DNA of 64,000 nt from Coriobacteriaceae bacterium (GCA_025993015.1 DAJPFV010000001.1:1798001-1862000); one strand, 5' to 3'. Positions 52,758 to 62,958 are shown, numbered from the stretch's first letter. The notes: a model not told the origin generated them from the sequence alone. A program made the numbers and translations.

Positions 52758-55700
52758 ATGGCATTCGTCCATCTGCACAATCACACTGTTTTCTCCATGC
52801 TCGACGGCGCAACCCGTATCCAGGATATGGTCAACCGTGCCGTTGAGCTTGGCATGCCCGCCGTGGCCATTACCGACCACGGCTACATGTATGGCGTGCC
52901 CGACCTGGCGCTGGCCTGCGACGCCGTTAACCACAACACGCCCGAGTACAAAACCTGGAGTCACGACAAGGCCTTCTTGGAAAAGGACCGCCGCGACGAG
53001 CTGGTGGAGCCCGATCCCGAGGAAAGCCCGCGCGAGCATGCCCAGTATGTGAAGGACATGGCCATGTGGGACGAGAAGGGCAACATCGACGAGCTCAAGC
53101 CGCCCCTGGTCATCAAACCCATCTTTGGCTGCGAGGTCTACTTTACGCCGGACGAGACGCTCGCCCGCGACCATAAGCCCGAGCTCTACCACATGATTCT
53201 TCTGGCCAAGGACCAGGAGGGTTACGTCAACCTGATGCAGACGGTCTCCGAGGCCGCTGTGCAGGGCTTTTACTACAAGCCGCGCGTGACGCTCGACAAC
53301 CTGCGTCGCCATGCCAAGGGTATGATCTGCACGAGCGCCTGCATCGCGGGCATCATTCCCAAATACATCGACCGCAATGACATGGAGGGCGCCATCAAGT
53401 GGGCCGAGACCTTCCGCGATACCTTTGACCCCGGCGACTTTTACATCGAGATCCAGGAACACGGCATTACCACCGACAACGGCCTGACCGACGAGCAGAT
53501 GGACCGCACGCTCATCGATATCGCCAAGCAGGTGGGCGTCAAGGTTATCGCCACCAACGACTTCCACTACCTGCGCCGCGAGGACGCGCCCGTGCAGGAC
53601 GTCATCATGTGCATCGGTATGAACGCCAAGGTCGACGACCCTAACCGCATGCGCATGACTGGCTCGGAGTTTTACATGAAGACCGAGGAGGAGATGCGGG
53701 CGATGTTCCCGTATTGCCCCGAGGCCTGCGACAACACGCTCGAGATCGCCGACAAGTGCTACGTGGAGCTGGACTGGGACTCCATCATCCTGCCGCGCTT
53801 CCCGCTGCTCGATCCCGGCGAGACGCACGAGAGCCAGTTCCGCCGCGAGTGCGAGAAGGGCCTGCGCCAGCACTACGGCGACGACTGGGCCACGCGCGAG
53901 ATCGGCGGCGTCAACATCAAAGAGCGCTTTGAGTACGAATACAAGGTCATCTGCGACAAGGGCTTTGCCGCCTACTTCTTGATCGTTGCCGAGTACGTGC
54001 AATGGGCCAAGGACAACGGCATCGGCGTCGGCCCCGGCCGTGGCTCGGCCGCCGGCGCTATCGTCGCCTACGCCATGAACATCACCGCGTTCGACCCGCT
54101 CGAGAACGGCCTGATGTTCGAGAGGTTCCTGTCCCCGCAACGTACCGAGATGCCCGATATCGATATGGACTTCGACGATGAGCGGCGCCTCGAGGTCGTT
54201 GAGCACGTCCGCCAGCTCTACGGCCCCGAGAAAGTCACCCACGTCATCACCTACTCGACCATCAAGGCCAAGCAGGCCATCAACGACGCCGCGCGCGTTC
54301 TGGACTACCCGGTCTACATGGGCCAGCGCCTGTCCAAGATGGTCTCGAGCGACCCCAAGGTCAAGCTCAAGCAGGTGCTCGACAAACAACCCGGCAAAGA
54401 GGACCTCTTTAACCCAGACTTTGCCGAGGCCTATAAAAAGGACGACGACGCCCGCCGCATCATCGACACGGCGCTCTCGATCGAGGGCCTCACCCGTGGC
54501 GAGGGCGTGCACGCGTGCGCCGTTCTGATCTGCCGTGACCCCGTCAACGAACACGTGCCGACCAAGCTCGACACCAAGGGCGGCGTCGAGATCACCCAGT
54601 ACGAGGGCCATACCGTCGCCGACATGGGCCTGCTCAAGATGGACTTCCTGGGCCTGCGTACGCTGACGGTTATCTCCAAGGCCAAGGCTAACATCAAAAA
54701 GAACTTCGGCATCGACATCAAAGAGGAAGAGATTCCCTTTGACGATCCCGAGATCTTTAAGCTCATGGGCTCCGGCCACACCGCCGGCGTCTTCCAGGTC
54801 GAGTCCGCCGGCATGACGGCCACGATCAAGAACATGAAGCCCACCGAGTACAAGCACGTCGTAGCATTGATCGCCCTGTACCGCCCGGGCCCGCTGGGCG
54901 CCGGCATGGTCTCGTCCTACATCAACCGTATGAACGGCAAGGAGCCGGCGGTCTCCTACGACGACCGCTTGGACGACATCCTGGGTGAAACCTACGGCAC
55001 CATGGTCTACCAGGAGCAGGTTATGCTCATCTCCGTCGAGATGTGCGGCTTCTCCAAGGGCGAATCGGACTCGCGTATCCGTAAGCCCGTGGCTAAGAAA
55101 AAGATCAAGCTGCTCACGTCGACGGTGCTGCACTGGGAGGATGGCTCGGACGAGACCACCTACGACCACTGGATGAACGGCGCCATCAAGAACAACTACA
55201 CGCGCGAGGTCGCCCAGAAGATTTGGGACGATGTTCTCGAGTTCGCGTCCTACGCCTTTAACAAGTCGCACTCCGCCGGCTACGCCATTCTGGTTATGCA
55301 GACGGCATGGCTCAAGGCACACTATCCGCACGAGTACATGGCGGCCGTTCTGACGTCCTATACGGGCAAGACCGACAAGATCGTGCACTACGTCTCGGCG
55401 TGCCGTCACGACGGCATTCCCGTGCTGTCGCCAGACGTCAACGAGTCCGGCACCGAGTTCACGGCTACCAAGGAAGGCGTGCGCTTTGGTCTGGCCGGCA
55501 TCCGCGGCGTGGGCACCGGCGTGGCGCAGGCGATTATCGCCGAGCGCGAGGCGGGCGGCCCGTTTAAGACACTGCACGACTTTGTCGATCGCGTGGACTC
55601 GAGCCAGGCCAACCGTCGCGTGATCGAATCGCTGATCAAGGCAGGTGCCTTCGACTCCACGGGCTATCCGCGCCGTCAGATGATGCATTTTGTGGACAAG

Positions 55701-56561
55701 AACAATCCCGAGAACATCATCGATGCCGCAGTGAAGCGCCAGAAGGACCGCGCGAGCGGCCAGACCTCGTTCTTCGATATGTTCGGCGACGTTGAGGGTT
55801 CGGGCTTCGAGGTCAGCGTGCCCGATCCGGACGGCCAGGAGTGGGACCGCCACCTTAAACTGAGCCAGGAGAAGGAGGTTCTGGGCATTTACGTCTCGGA
55901 CCACCCTCTGCGCCCGTTTGAGTATGCTCTCAGCAAAGCGCGCGACTTCTCGTTCTCGCAGATCGACACTGGCTATGAAGTTCAAAACCCCACGGGCGGC
56001 ACTATCAACCAGGAGATTCCTGAGGGCAAGGCACTGTGGTGGGCCGGCATGGTCTCGAGCGTGTCCAAGCGCGTGACCAAAAACGGCGACCCCATGGGCA
56101 TCGTACAGCTCGAGGACATGGAAGGCGAGGCCACCGTCGTCGTGTTCCCCAAGACCTATAAGGAGGCCGAGGGGTATCTGTACGGCGAGGTCGATCCCGA
56201 GACCGGCGCGCAGCTGTCCGACGCCTTTGTGCGCATTAAGGGCAAGCTCGAGCGCTCGGACCGTGGTGACCAGATCATCGCGCAGGAGATCGTGCCGTTG
56301 GAGCTCAACGAGGAGAACAATAAGCCCAAGGTCTTTGAGGTCATGGTGCCCAACAGCCGCTTTAGCCAGGGTAATATGGCGCGCCTGGCCACGGTGCTCA
56401 CCACCAACCCGGGCGGCGACCGCGTGGAGATCTTTATCGAGCAGGTGGACGGGCGCGTGCTGCGCGCCGAGGTGCCGGCCAAGGTCAACGCACGCTCGAT
56501 TCCGCTACTGGCCGAGGCCAAGGCCATCGTGGGTAACCAGGGTCGCGTGACGGTGATCTAG
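52758..56561 (+). CDS. dnaE: DNA polymerase III alpha subunit
   Basis: Replicative polymerase, 1267 residues. N-terminal PHP domain (VHLHNHTVFSMLDG; AITDHGYMYG), polymerase motifs GPGRGSAAGA and PDIDMDFDDERR (catalytic aspartates, near residue 465), helix-hairpin-helix region GIRGVGTGVAQAI, and a C-terminal OB fold (WWAGMVSSVSKRV). PHP residues look intact, so proofreading may reside in the PHP domain. Longer than E. coli DnaE by about 100 residues owing mainly to an insert early in the PHP domain (LEKDRRDELVEPDPEE). The start ATG 52758 has GGAGCTCATTAC upstream. Confidence 0.97.
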   Translation: MAFVHLHNHTVFSMLDGATRIQDMVNRAVELGMPAVAITDHGYMYGVPDLALACDAVNHNTPEYKTWSHDKAFLEKDRRDELVEPDPEESPREHAQYVKDMAMWDEKGNIDELKPPLVIKPIFGCEVYFTPDETLARDHKPELYHMILLAKDQEGYVNLMQTVSEAAVQGFYYKPRVTLDNLRRHAKGMICTSACIAGIIPKYIDRNDMEGAIKWAETFRDTFDPGDFYIEIQEHGITTDNGLTDEQMDRTLIDIAKQVGVKVIATNDFHYLRREDAPVQDVIMCIGMNAKVDDPNRMRMTGSEFYMKTEEEMRAMFPYCPEACDNTLEIADKCYVELDWDSIILPRFPLLDPGETHESQFRRECEKGLRQHYGDDWATREIGGVNIKERFEYEYKVICDKGFAAYFLIVAEYVQWAKDNGIGVGPGRGSAAGAIVAYAMNITAFDPLENGLMFERFLSPQRTEMPDIDMDFDDERRLEVVEHVRQLYGPEKVTHVITYSTIKAKQAINDAARVLDYPVYMGQRLSKMVSSDPKVKLKQVLDKQPGKEDLFNPDFAEAYKKDDDARRIIDTALSIEGLTRGEGVHACAVLICRDPVNEHVPTKLDTKGGVEITQYEGHTVADMGLLKMDFLGLRTLTVISKAKANIKKNFGIDIKEEEIPFDDPEIFKLMGSGHTAGVFQVESAGMTATIKNMKPTEYKHVVALIALYRPGPLGAGMVSSYINRMNGKEPAVSYDDRLDDILGETYGTMVYQEQVMLISVEMCGFSKGESDSRIRKPVAKKKIKLLTSTVLHWEDGSDETTYDHWMNGAIKNNYTREVAQKIWDDVLEFASYAFNKSHSAGYAILVMQTAWLKAHYPHEYMAAVLTSYTGKTDKIVHYVSACRHDGIPVLSPDVNESGTEFTATKEGVRFGLAGIRGVGTGVAQAIIAEREAGGPFKTLHDFVDRVDSSQANRRVIESLIKAGAFDSTGYPRRQMMHFVDKNNPENIIDAAVKRQKDRASGQTSFFDMFGDVEGSGFEVSVPDPDGQEWDRHLKLSQEKEVLGIYVSDHPLRPFEYALSKARDFSFSQIDTGYEVQNPTGGTINQEIPEGKALWWAGMVSSVSKRVTKNGDPMGIVQLEDMEGEATVVVFPKTYKEAEGYLYGEVDPETGAQLSDAFVRIKGKLERSDRGDQIIAQEIVPLELNEENNKPKVFEVMVPNSRFSQGNMARLATVLTTNPGGDRVEIFIEQVDGRVLRAEVPAKVNARSIPLLAEAKAIVGNQGRVTVI

Positions 56562-56577
56562 GGACGGCGTTGCTGAG

Positions 56578-56704
56578 GGGTAGCTAATTTGGGACGGGGC
56601 TTTTTTAGCTACCCTTTGGTTGACGGCGAATTGGCTGGGATTTGAATAACTCTCAACCAACATGTGGGGGTAGCTAAAATAACCCCGTCCCAAATTAGCT
56701 ACCC
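56578..56704. repeat. 127-bp nested inverted repeat after dnaE
   Basis: Perfect outer arms of 22 bp at 56578-56599 (GGGTAGCTAATTTGGGACGG then GG) and 56683-56704. Each side also contains an internal GGGTAGCTA...TAGCTACCC pair (56578 with 56605-56614; 56669 with 56695-56704), so two small hairpins or one large one can form. TTTTTT at 56601 sits in the left small hairpin. Confidence 0.93.
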
Positions 56705-56725
56705 TGGGTGCGATTGGAGGAAGTG

Positions 56726-59700
56726 ATGGCGCAGGGGACGTTTGTGCAGGCGCTTCGTAAGGAAGCGGCGCTGAGCGGCACCTTTATGAAGGGGCGTTCG
56801 CTCATGCTCAACGGCGCCGTGCTGTCGTTTGAGGACTCCGGCTCGCGCTTTTCCAAGAATGTGACGATCGAGGGCACGGTGCGCGGTTCGCGCGGCGACC
56901 TGTACAAGACGCATGTGGCGCTCGACGTGGACGAGCACGAGGTTATCGACTACGACTGCGATTGCCCCGCGGCCTACCGCTACCCCGGCATGTGCAAACA
57001 CGCTATCGCCACGGCGCTCGCGTATTTGGATGCGAGCGGCACCGAGCCCGTCGAGGGCTTGCGCGCGCCGGTTCGCACGTTTACGGCGCCGCCCAAGCGG
57101 CCTGAGCGCCCCGCGTCCGCCACGTCGGCGGTCAACCCCAACTTTCCTTTCCCGGCGCCGGTCCCCACGAGCCCGAGTCTCATGAAAGCGCTCTCCGATC
57201 TTTCGGACGCGCGCATGGATGAACTAGCGGGTATGCGCCGCAAACTCGCTGCCACCGTCGACCCCGACGCCCCCAAAGCGGTGTTGGAGCCCTCGCTGGT
57301 GCCATACTACAATCCGCTGTTTGCCGATCGCTTTACCTGGGCGCTCGAGCTCCGTATCCGCTGCGGCTCGGTGTCCTACGTGGTTAAGGATATCGACGGC
57401 ATGGCCGACGCCTACGTGCGCGGCGGCACGTTCTCGTACGGCAAGAAGCTCACGTTCCTCCATACGCCCGAGGCCTTCGAAGACGTGTCGACAAAGCTGC
57501 TCAACCTTGTCGTGACGACAGTTGCCTATCTCGATGACATCACAAGCTCGCGTTCGGCGTCGTACGACTTTGCCCGCAGTGGTTTTGTCGCCGAGCGTCA
57601 GTTGCCGCTGTCCGAGTATAGCATCGTATATGTGCTGGACCTGTTGCGCGGCCAGACCATCTCTTTTGAGCCCGCCTGGTCGCGGGGGACGACGACGCAT
57701 CGCACCTATGACGTGGCGGTTGAGATGCCTCCGGAAGGGGAGGACGAGGCGCTGTCTAAGCGCCCACCGCTCCTTGCCGCCAAAATCGCGCCGGCGGCTG
57801 GTGGCAGCTACGATCTACGCCTGCCGGCCGATGCATACTGCTTTGCTTCGGGCGACGTTGCCTATCTGGTCGACACCCGCCGTGCGCGCCGCGCCGATGT
57901 AGCGTTTGCCCAGCATGCGGCGCCGTTCCTATCGCGCTTACTGCCCTGTCGCACGCCGATTCATATCGCTGTCGACCAGGTGGGGGAGTTCTGTCGTATG
58001 GCGCTGCCCATTTTGCGCGACTACACCGACCTTACCGCGCCCGCCGCGCTCGATACCGTGGCGCCCGAGCCGAGCTTTGCTATGGCGATCGGCGTCGACG
58101 ATGGGCTTGTGACCTGCAAAATTACGGTTACCTACGGCGACTGGTCGGCAGACCTCTTTAGTCTAGGCGCTCCGGGCAGTCTCTTCGAAGAGCAACGCCC
58201 CGGCGTGCCGCCCCGCGACGAGGTGGCAGAGTTTCGTGTTATGGACACGGCGGCCCTGTATTTCGACTTTTACGAGGGCGGTCTGGCGTTTGAGGAGCGC
58301 GATGACGAGAGCTTGTTCTGCCTGCTGACCGAGGGCCTGTCCGCCCTGTCCGAGCTGGGTGAGGTCATGCTCAGCGACCGCCTGCGCCAGATTTCGGTGC
58401 GCCCCGCGCCCAAGCTCTCGGTTCGTGCGACTGTCAAGAGCAATCTGCTCGATGTCGAGCTGGGCGCGAGCGGGCTTTCGGCCGCGGACCTTGCCGTCTA
58501 TCTCGATTCGTACAAGCGCCATCAAACGTTTGCGCGCCTTACGTCCGGCGACATCATTCGTCTGGACGAGGGCGCTCGAGCCGCGTTTGGCCTCGCCGAG
58601 GACCTGGGCGTCGATGCCGTCGACCTGCTCGACGGCGTGTTGCTTCCCGCATCGAGCACCCTGTTCGTCGATAGCATGCTCGCGCGCACGCCCGCGCTCG
58701 AGGCCGATCGTGACGCCGCGTTCCGCCGCACCGTCGAGCGCTTGGATACGCTCGGCAAGATGGACTTTACGGTGCCGGTCTCGCTCAAGGCCACACTGCG
58801 CGGCTATCAGGTCGACGGCTACCAGTGGCTCGGCTCGCTCGAATACCTGAGCCTTGGCGGCATCTTGGCCGACGATATGGGCCTGGGTAAAACGCTCCAG
58901 ATGATCGCGCATATCCTGGCGCGCGTGGAGGCGGGGGACACTAAACCCACGCTTGTGGTGTGTCCCGCGTCGCTTGTGTACAACTGGACCGCCGAGCTGG
59001 AGCGCTTTGCGCCCTCGCTCGATGTGTGCGCCATTGTGGGCACCAAGGCGCAGCGTCGCGTGCAGATCGCCGGCGTGGCCAAGCATAACGTGGTCGTGAC
59101 GTCGTATGACCTTATGCGGCGCGATATCGACGAGTATGTCGAGCAGGACTTTGCCCGTGTGGTGCTCGACGAGGCCCAGTACATTAAAAACCCGCTCACG
59201 CAGGTAGCGCGTGCCGCCAAGCGCCTGCCTGCCGGCGTGCGCTTTGCCTTGACGGGCACGCCCATCGAAAACCGCTTGTCCGAGCTCTGGAGCATCTTCG
59301 ACTTTTTGATGCCGGGCCTGCTGGGCACGCGCGAGTCGTTTGCCAAGCGCTTCGAAAGTCCGGTCGAGCATGCCGAGGGCGATAGCGCCGCTCGCCTGCA
59401 GGCGCTCGTGTTGCCGTTTGTGCTGCGCCGTGTTAAGGAAGACGTGGTGGCCGACCTGCCCGAGAAGATCGAGGACACCGTCATGGCACAGCTCGCCGGC
59501 GAGCAGCGCAAGCTCTACCTGGCCAACCAGGACCGCATCGCCCAGCAGGTGCAGCACCGCGAGGCTGGGGAGTTTAAGAAGGACAAGCTCAAGGTGCTCG
59601 CCGAGCTCACCAAGCTGCGCCAGATCTGCTGCGACCCGCGTTTACACTACGAGGATTACAAGGCGGGAAGCGCCAAGCTCGATACGTGCATGGAGCTCGT

Positions 59701-60190
59701 GCACGGCGCACTCGACGGCGGGCATCGCATCCTGTTGTTCAGCCAGTTTACGGGTATGCTCGATATCATCGGTAAGCGCTTGGCCAAGGAGGACATCGCC
59801 TTCCTTAAGCTCACGGGCGCTTCGTCTAAGGAAAGCCGCGCCAAGATGGTCGCGCAGTTCCAAGCGGGCGAGGTTCCGGTCTTTTTGATTTCGCTCAAGG
59901 CGGGCGGCGTGGGCCTCAACCTGACGGCGGCCGACGTGGTCATTCACTACGACCCGTGGTGGAACGTGGCGGCGCAGGACCAAGCGACCGACCGCGCGCA
60001 TCGTATTGGCCAGCAACATACCGTGACCGTGTACAAGCTCATCGCCAAGGACACGATCGAGGAACGCATTATGCAGATGCAGGAGTCCAAGCGCGACCTG
60101 GTCAACAGCGTGCTTGGCGGCGACGGCATCTCGTCGGCGCTGTTTACCCGCGAAGATGTTCTGGCACTGCTGGGCGGCGACGGGCGCTAG
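56726..60190 (+). CDS. SNF2-family helicase with SWIM zinc finger
   Basis: 1154 residues from ATG 56726 with GGAGGAAGTG upstream. An N-terminal SWIM finger (CDCPAAYRYPGMCKHA, near residue 78) is followed by about 600 residues of weakly conserved sequence and then the SNF2 motor: ILADDMGLGKTLQMIA (near 712), LDEAQYIKN (near 812), LTGTPIENRLSELWSI, LLFSQFTGMLDII, SLKAGGVGLNLTAADVVIHYDPWW and RAHRIGQQHTVTVYKL (quoted as separate landmarks). RapA/HepA relatives recycle RNA polymerase, but SWIM-SNF2 proteins of Gram-positives have no settled role. It follows dnaE, separated by the nested palindrome. Confidence 0.94.
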   Translation: MAQGTFVQALRKEAALSGTFMKGRSLMLNGAVLSFEDSGSRFSKNVTIEGTVRGSRGDLYKTHVALDVDEHEVIDYDCDCPAAYRYPGMCKHAIATALAYLDASGTEPVEGLRAPVRTFTAPPKRPERPASATSAVNPNFPFPAPVPTSPSLMKALSDLSDARMDELAGMRRKLAATVDPDAPKAVLEPSLVPYYNPLFADRFTWALELRIRCGSVSYVVKDIDGMADAYVRGGTFSYGKKLTFLHTPEAFEDVSTKLLNLVVTTVAYLDDITSSRSASYDFARSGFVAERQLPLSEYSIVYVLDLLRGQTISFEPAWSRGTTTHRTYDVAVEMPPEGEDEALSKRPPLLAAKIAPAAGGSYDLRLPADAYCFASGDVAYLVDTRRARRADVAFAQHAAPFLSRLLPCRTPIHIAVDQVGEFCRMALPILRDYTDLTAPAALDTVAPEPSFAMAIGVDDGLVTCKITVTYGDWSADLFSLGAPGSLFEEQRPGVPPRDEVAEFRVMDTAALYFDFYEGGLAFEERDDESLFCLLTEGLSALSELGEVMLSDRLRQISVRPAPKLSVRATVKSNLLDVELGASGLSAADLAVYLDSYKRHQTFARLTSGDIIRLDEGARAAFGLAEDLGVDAVDLLDGVLLPASSTLFVDSMLARTPALEADRDAAFRRTVERLDTLGKMDFTVPVSLKATLRGYQVDGYQWLGSLEYLSLGGILADDMGLGKTLQMIAHILARVEAGDTKPTLVVCPASLVYNWTAELERFAPSLDVCAIVGTKAQRRVQIAGVAKHNVVVTSYDLMRRDIDEYVEQDFARVVLDEAQYIKNPLTQVARAAKRLPAGVRFALTGTPIENRLSELWSIFDFLMPGLLGTRESFAKRFESPVEHAEGDSAARLQALVLPFVLRRVKEDVVADLPEKIEDTVMAQLAGEQRKLYLANQDRIAQQVQHREAGEFKKDKLKVLAELTKLRQICCDPRLHYEDYKAGSAKLDTCMELVHGALDGGHRILLFSQFTGMLDIIGKRLAKEDIAFLKLTGASSKESRAKMVAQFQAGEVPVFLISLKAGGVGLNLTAADVVIHYDPWWNVAAQDQATDRAHRIGQQHTVTVYKLIAKDTIEERIMQMQESKRDLVNSVLGGDGISSALFTREDVLALLGGDGR

Positions 60191-60355
60191 CCGCGCGCGG
60201 GGTGGGACTGCTGGAGTGGGCAGGACGGTCGACGCATTTTGGCCCGACCGCTTGCCTGATCCGTTATGTGTTCATTTGCTATGCCGTGGATGGTTTGTCT
60301 GCCTTTGGGCATAAGAACCATCAAGAACATTGGCACATCAGCAAAGGAGAACATC

Positions 60356-60718
60356 ATGGCGAAATTCTTTAAGGACCCCGACGGTAAGCTCATCGCTGCC
60401 CTTGGCGACGGCGTTGCGACCCCTGCCGGTTGCACGGAGCTGACCGCAAATACTGAGGACGCGGCGCACGAGAAGCACGTGCCCGTCGTCGAGACCGAGC
60501 GCGACGGTCACGTGATTCGCGCACGCGTTGGCTCGGTCGAGCACCCCAGCCTGCCCGAGCACTACATTGAGTGGATCGCCCTTGAGGCCGAGGGCCGTCT
60601 GGAGGTCCATTACCTCCAGCCCGGCATGAAGCCCGCGACGTTTTTCGCGGGCGGCTCCAAGACCGGTACCGTCTATGCCTACTGCAACCTGCACGGGCTG
60701 TGGTCCGCGACATTCTAG
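60356..60718 (+). CDS. superoxide reductase (neelaredoxin-type desulfoferrodoxin)
   Basis: Reduces superoxide to peroxide without making oxygen. 120 residues from ATG 60356 with AAAGGAGAACATC upstream. The Fe-centre-II ligands are present: His in EKHVP, His in EHYIEWI and in HPSLPEH, and Cys-His in YCNLHGLW near the C-terminus. The N-terminal desulforedoxin domain with its CxxC iron site is absent, so this is the one-iron class with an unrelated 40-residue N-terminus (KFFKDPDGKLIAALGDG). It works with the rubredoxin seen at 460 as the likely electron donor, though that gene is 60 kb away. Confidence 0.93.
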   Translation: MAKFFKDPDGKLIAALGDGVATPAGCTELTANTEDAAHEKHVPVVETERDGHVIRARVGSVEHPSLPEHYIEWIALEAEGRLEVHYLQPGMKPATFFAGGSKTGTVYAYCNLHGLWSATF

Positions 60719-60763
60719 GAGCGCGTCCCCGCTCGGGGTATCATAGCTAGCATATGCACATGC

Positions 60764-60797
60764 AAGCGCCGACTGCATTATGCGGCCGGCGCTTTTA
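60764..60797 (+). terminator. intrinsic terminator after superoxide reductase
   Basis: AAGCGCCG (60764-60771) pairs with CGGCGCTT (60787-60794), followed by TT and A. Short T run, so moderate support. Confidence 0.6.
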
Positions 60798-60835
60798 CTA
60801 CGATTTCGATGGTTTACGACGGAAAGGGCTGGGCC

Positions 60836-62821
60836 ATGAAGCTCGCGCTTGCACAGATCGATATGCGCCTGGGTGATATTGAGGGCATTTGCGGCCGCAT
60901 CGAGGACCAGGCTCGTCTGGCCCACGAGCGCGGAGCGCGCGTGCTGTGCGTTCCAGCTCCGCTCTTTATGGGCGCCATGCCCGGTGGCCTGGTGGGCGCT
61001 GCTGATTTTGAGCACGATATGCTGACGGGCTTGACGGGCGTTGCCGAGCGTATCCAGGAGCTTGACATGATCTGCATCGTGCCCGCGGCGGTTTCGTTTG
61101 AAGGCCAGCCGCTGCTCGACTACATGATGCTCAAGGACGGTCATGTGGTGCCGGCGCGTTCGAGCATTGCCTTGCAGCGTGGCGAGAACAACGACACGCG
61201 TTGGGCGCCGCCGGTGTTCGACGTGGACGGCGTGCGCATCGCCGTGATTTTTGACTTGGACCGCGAGCTCGAGATGTTGCCGACCGGCGTCGACCTCATC
61301 GCGTATTTCCAATTCAACGCGTTTGACATGACCGACCGCGAGACGGCCGCCATTGCCGCCGTTCGCAGCGGCGCCTACCGCAAGATCGCATCCAAGCGCA
61401 GCGTGTGGTTTGCCTGCATGGCGCCGGTCGGTGCCTATGACGAGTCGGTGTATACCGGCGGTTCGTTTGTGCTCGACGACTGCGGTCGCGTGGTGGCCCA
61501 GGCGCCGTGTTTTGAGGAGAGCCTGCTGGTTCAGGAGATTCAGCGCGGCGTGATGCTCGATGCCCTGGAAGATCACGAACTGCCCGAGTTCCGTTCCGAG
61601 GAGTGGTTGTGGCAGGCGCTGGTGCTCGCCGTGCGCGACAACGCTCGGGCCCACGGTGCGTCGCGTGCTGTGGTGGCACTCGAGGGTGACCTGCCGTCAT
61701 CCCTGCTGGCGGCGCTGGCCGTTGACGCTCTGGGTTCGCGTAACGTAATTGGCCTGGTGCTGGGGCGCAACCGTATCTTTACGCCGGCGCAGGAGGAGGC
61801 CGAGGCTGCCCGCTGTGCCGCCGTCCGTGCCATCGCCGAGCGTTTGCACATTCGCACCGTCGAGCGCGATGCACCGGATGCGGCGCGTGTGCTCGATCGC
61901 GACGTGTCGGCGGGCGATGCCGAGCGTCTGCGCTCGCGCACGCTGGGCCTCATGCTGGAGGACACGGCGCTCGAGCTGGGTGCGATGGCGCTGAGCCCGC
62001 TGTCCAAAACCGAGTATGCGCTGGCGGCGCCGGCGCTTTGCGGCGGCTACCAGGGCGACTTTGCGCCCTTTGGCGATGTGTACCTGTCGACGCTTGAGTT
62101 TGTGGCACGTGTGCGCAACCGCACGTCTGCCGTGGTGCCCCAAGAGCTCGTGACGCTCAACGCGGTGGAGGATTGCATGGAGCGCGTGCTGGCGCAAGCG
62201 CTCTCGACGATCGACGGTCCGGTCGATATGCTCGACCGCGCGGCACAGCTGCTCGGCGGGCTTGAGCCGGGTGAGGTCGATGGCGCGCTCGAGGCGCACG
62301 TGGACCGCAATCGAGCTTTCGACGACATCCCGATGGCCGCTGGCAAGCCTGAGGCTTGCTCGCTGCTGCTGATGCTCGTTCGACAGGGTGAGGCTGCCCG
62401 CCGCATGTTGCCGATGGCGCTGATCGTCTCGGCCCGTTCGTTTGCCGAGCGTGCCTGGCCGTATATGCTCGCGTGGTCCGACCTAGGGCTTAACGGCAAG
62501 GAGCGTATGACGGTCGATTCGCTGGCGCGCGCCGAGGTGCGCCGTTTTGCTGACGAGGATACGAGCGAGCGCGTGCGAAACGAGATGATGGGCGTGCTGG
62601 GCGAGCTACTGGGTATTTCGCCCGAGCAAATGGAGGAGCTGCGCTCCGAGGACGGTCAGCGTCGTTTGCACGAGGGAATGAAAAAGTTCGAGGGCGAGGT
62701 TCAGGACGCCATCGATAAGATGATGGGCGGTCAGGGCGGCCCGCAAGGTGGGCCCCAGGGCACGCCGATGCCGCAACCGCCGATGGATCCCCGACAGTTC
62801 CCATTCTTTAGCCAAAACTAA
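60836..62821 (+). CDS. NAD-synthetase-like protein with degenerate active sites
   Basis: 661 residues from ATG 60836 (GGAAAGGG upstream). The layout is that of glutamine-dependent NAD synthetase: N-terminal nitrilase-like domain (KLALAQIDMRLGDIEG; residues 1-240), then a synthetase domain (about 255-480). Catalytic positions are lost: the nitrilase Glu of PEL is Ala41 (VPAPLF), the expected Lys region is altered, and the nucleophile Cys is replaced by Phe139 (AVIFDLD). The synthetase P-loop SGGxDS has become EGDLPS (residues 283-288), with Pro at the Asp position. The motif GGYQGDFAPFGDVYLSTLEF is still recognisable. The last 200 residues are novel, ending in a Gly/Gln/Pro-rich tail. The frame is intact, so it is a maintained protein rather than a decaying gene. 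Function unknown. Confidence 0.85.
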   Translation: MKLALAQIDMRLGDIEGICGRIEDQARLAHERGARVLCVPAPLFMGAMPGGLVGAADFEHDMLTGLTGVAERIQELDMICIVPAAVSFEGQPLLDYMMLKDGHVVPARSSIALQRGENNDTRWAPPVFDVDGVRIAVIFDLDRELEMLPTGVDLIAYFQFNAFDMTDRETAAIAAVRSGAYRKIASKRSVWFACMAPVGAYDESVYTGGSFVLDDCGRVVAQAPCFEESLLVQEIQRGVMLDALEDHELPEFRSEEWLWQALVLAVRDNARAHGASRAVVALEGDLPSSLLAALAVDALGSRNVIGLVLGRNRIFTPAQEEAEAARCAAVRAIAERLHIRTVERDAPDAARVLDRDVSAGDAERLRSRTLGLMLEDTALELGAMALSPLSKTEYALAAPALCGGYQGDFAPFGDVYLSTLEFVARVRNRTSAVVPQELVTLNAVEDCMERVLAQALSTIDGPVDMLDRAAQLLGGLEPGEVDGALEAHVDRNRAFDDIPMAAGKPEACSLLLMLVRQGEAARRMLPMALIVSARSFAERAWPYMLAWSDLGLNGKERMTVDSLARAEVRRFADEDTSERVRNEMMGVLGELLGISPEQMEELRSEDGQRRLHEGMKKFEGEVQDAIDKMMGGQGGPQGGPQGTPMPQPPMDPRQFPFFSQN

Positions 62822-62958
62822 CTATGGGATGGGATTCGCTCCCAACCCCGATACTTCAACTAAGCACCTCAGCCCTGTTGTGTTATTCTAGAACAGACGT
62901 TCGTGAATAGTGCGCGGGGCCTTGCCTTGTGCTTTGAAAAAGACGAGGGGAGGTTGGC

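Noticed and set aside
52722..55985. 1087-codon open frame opposite dnaE
   Set aside because: Shadow of the GC-rich codon pattern of dnaE; no ribosome site or family motif. The same applies to the long antisense frames opposite gltB, addAB and the SNF2 gene.
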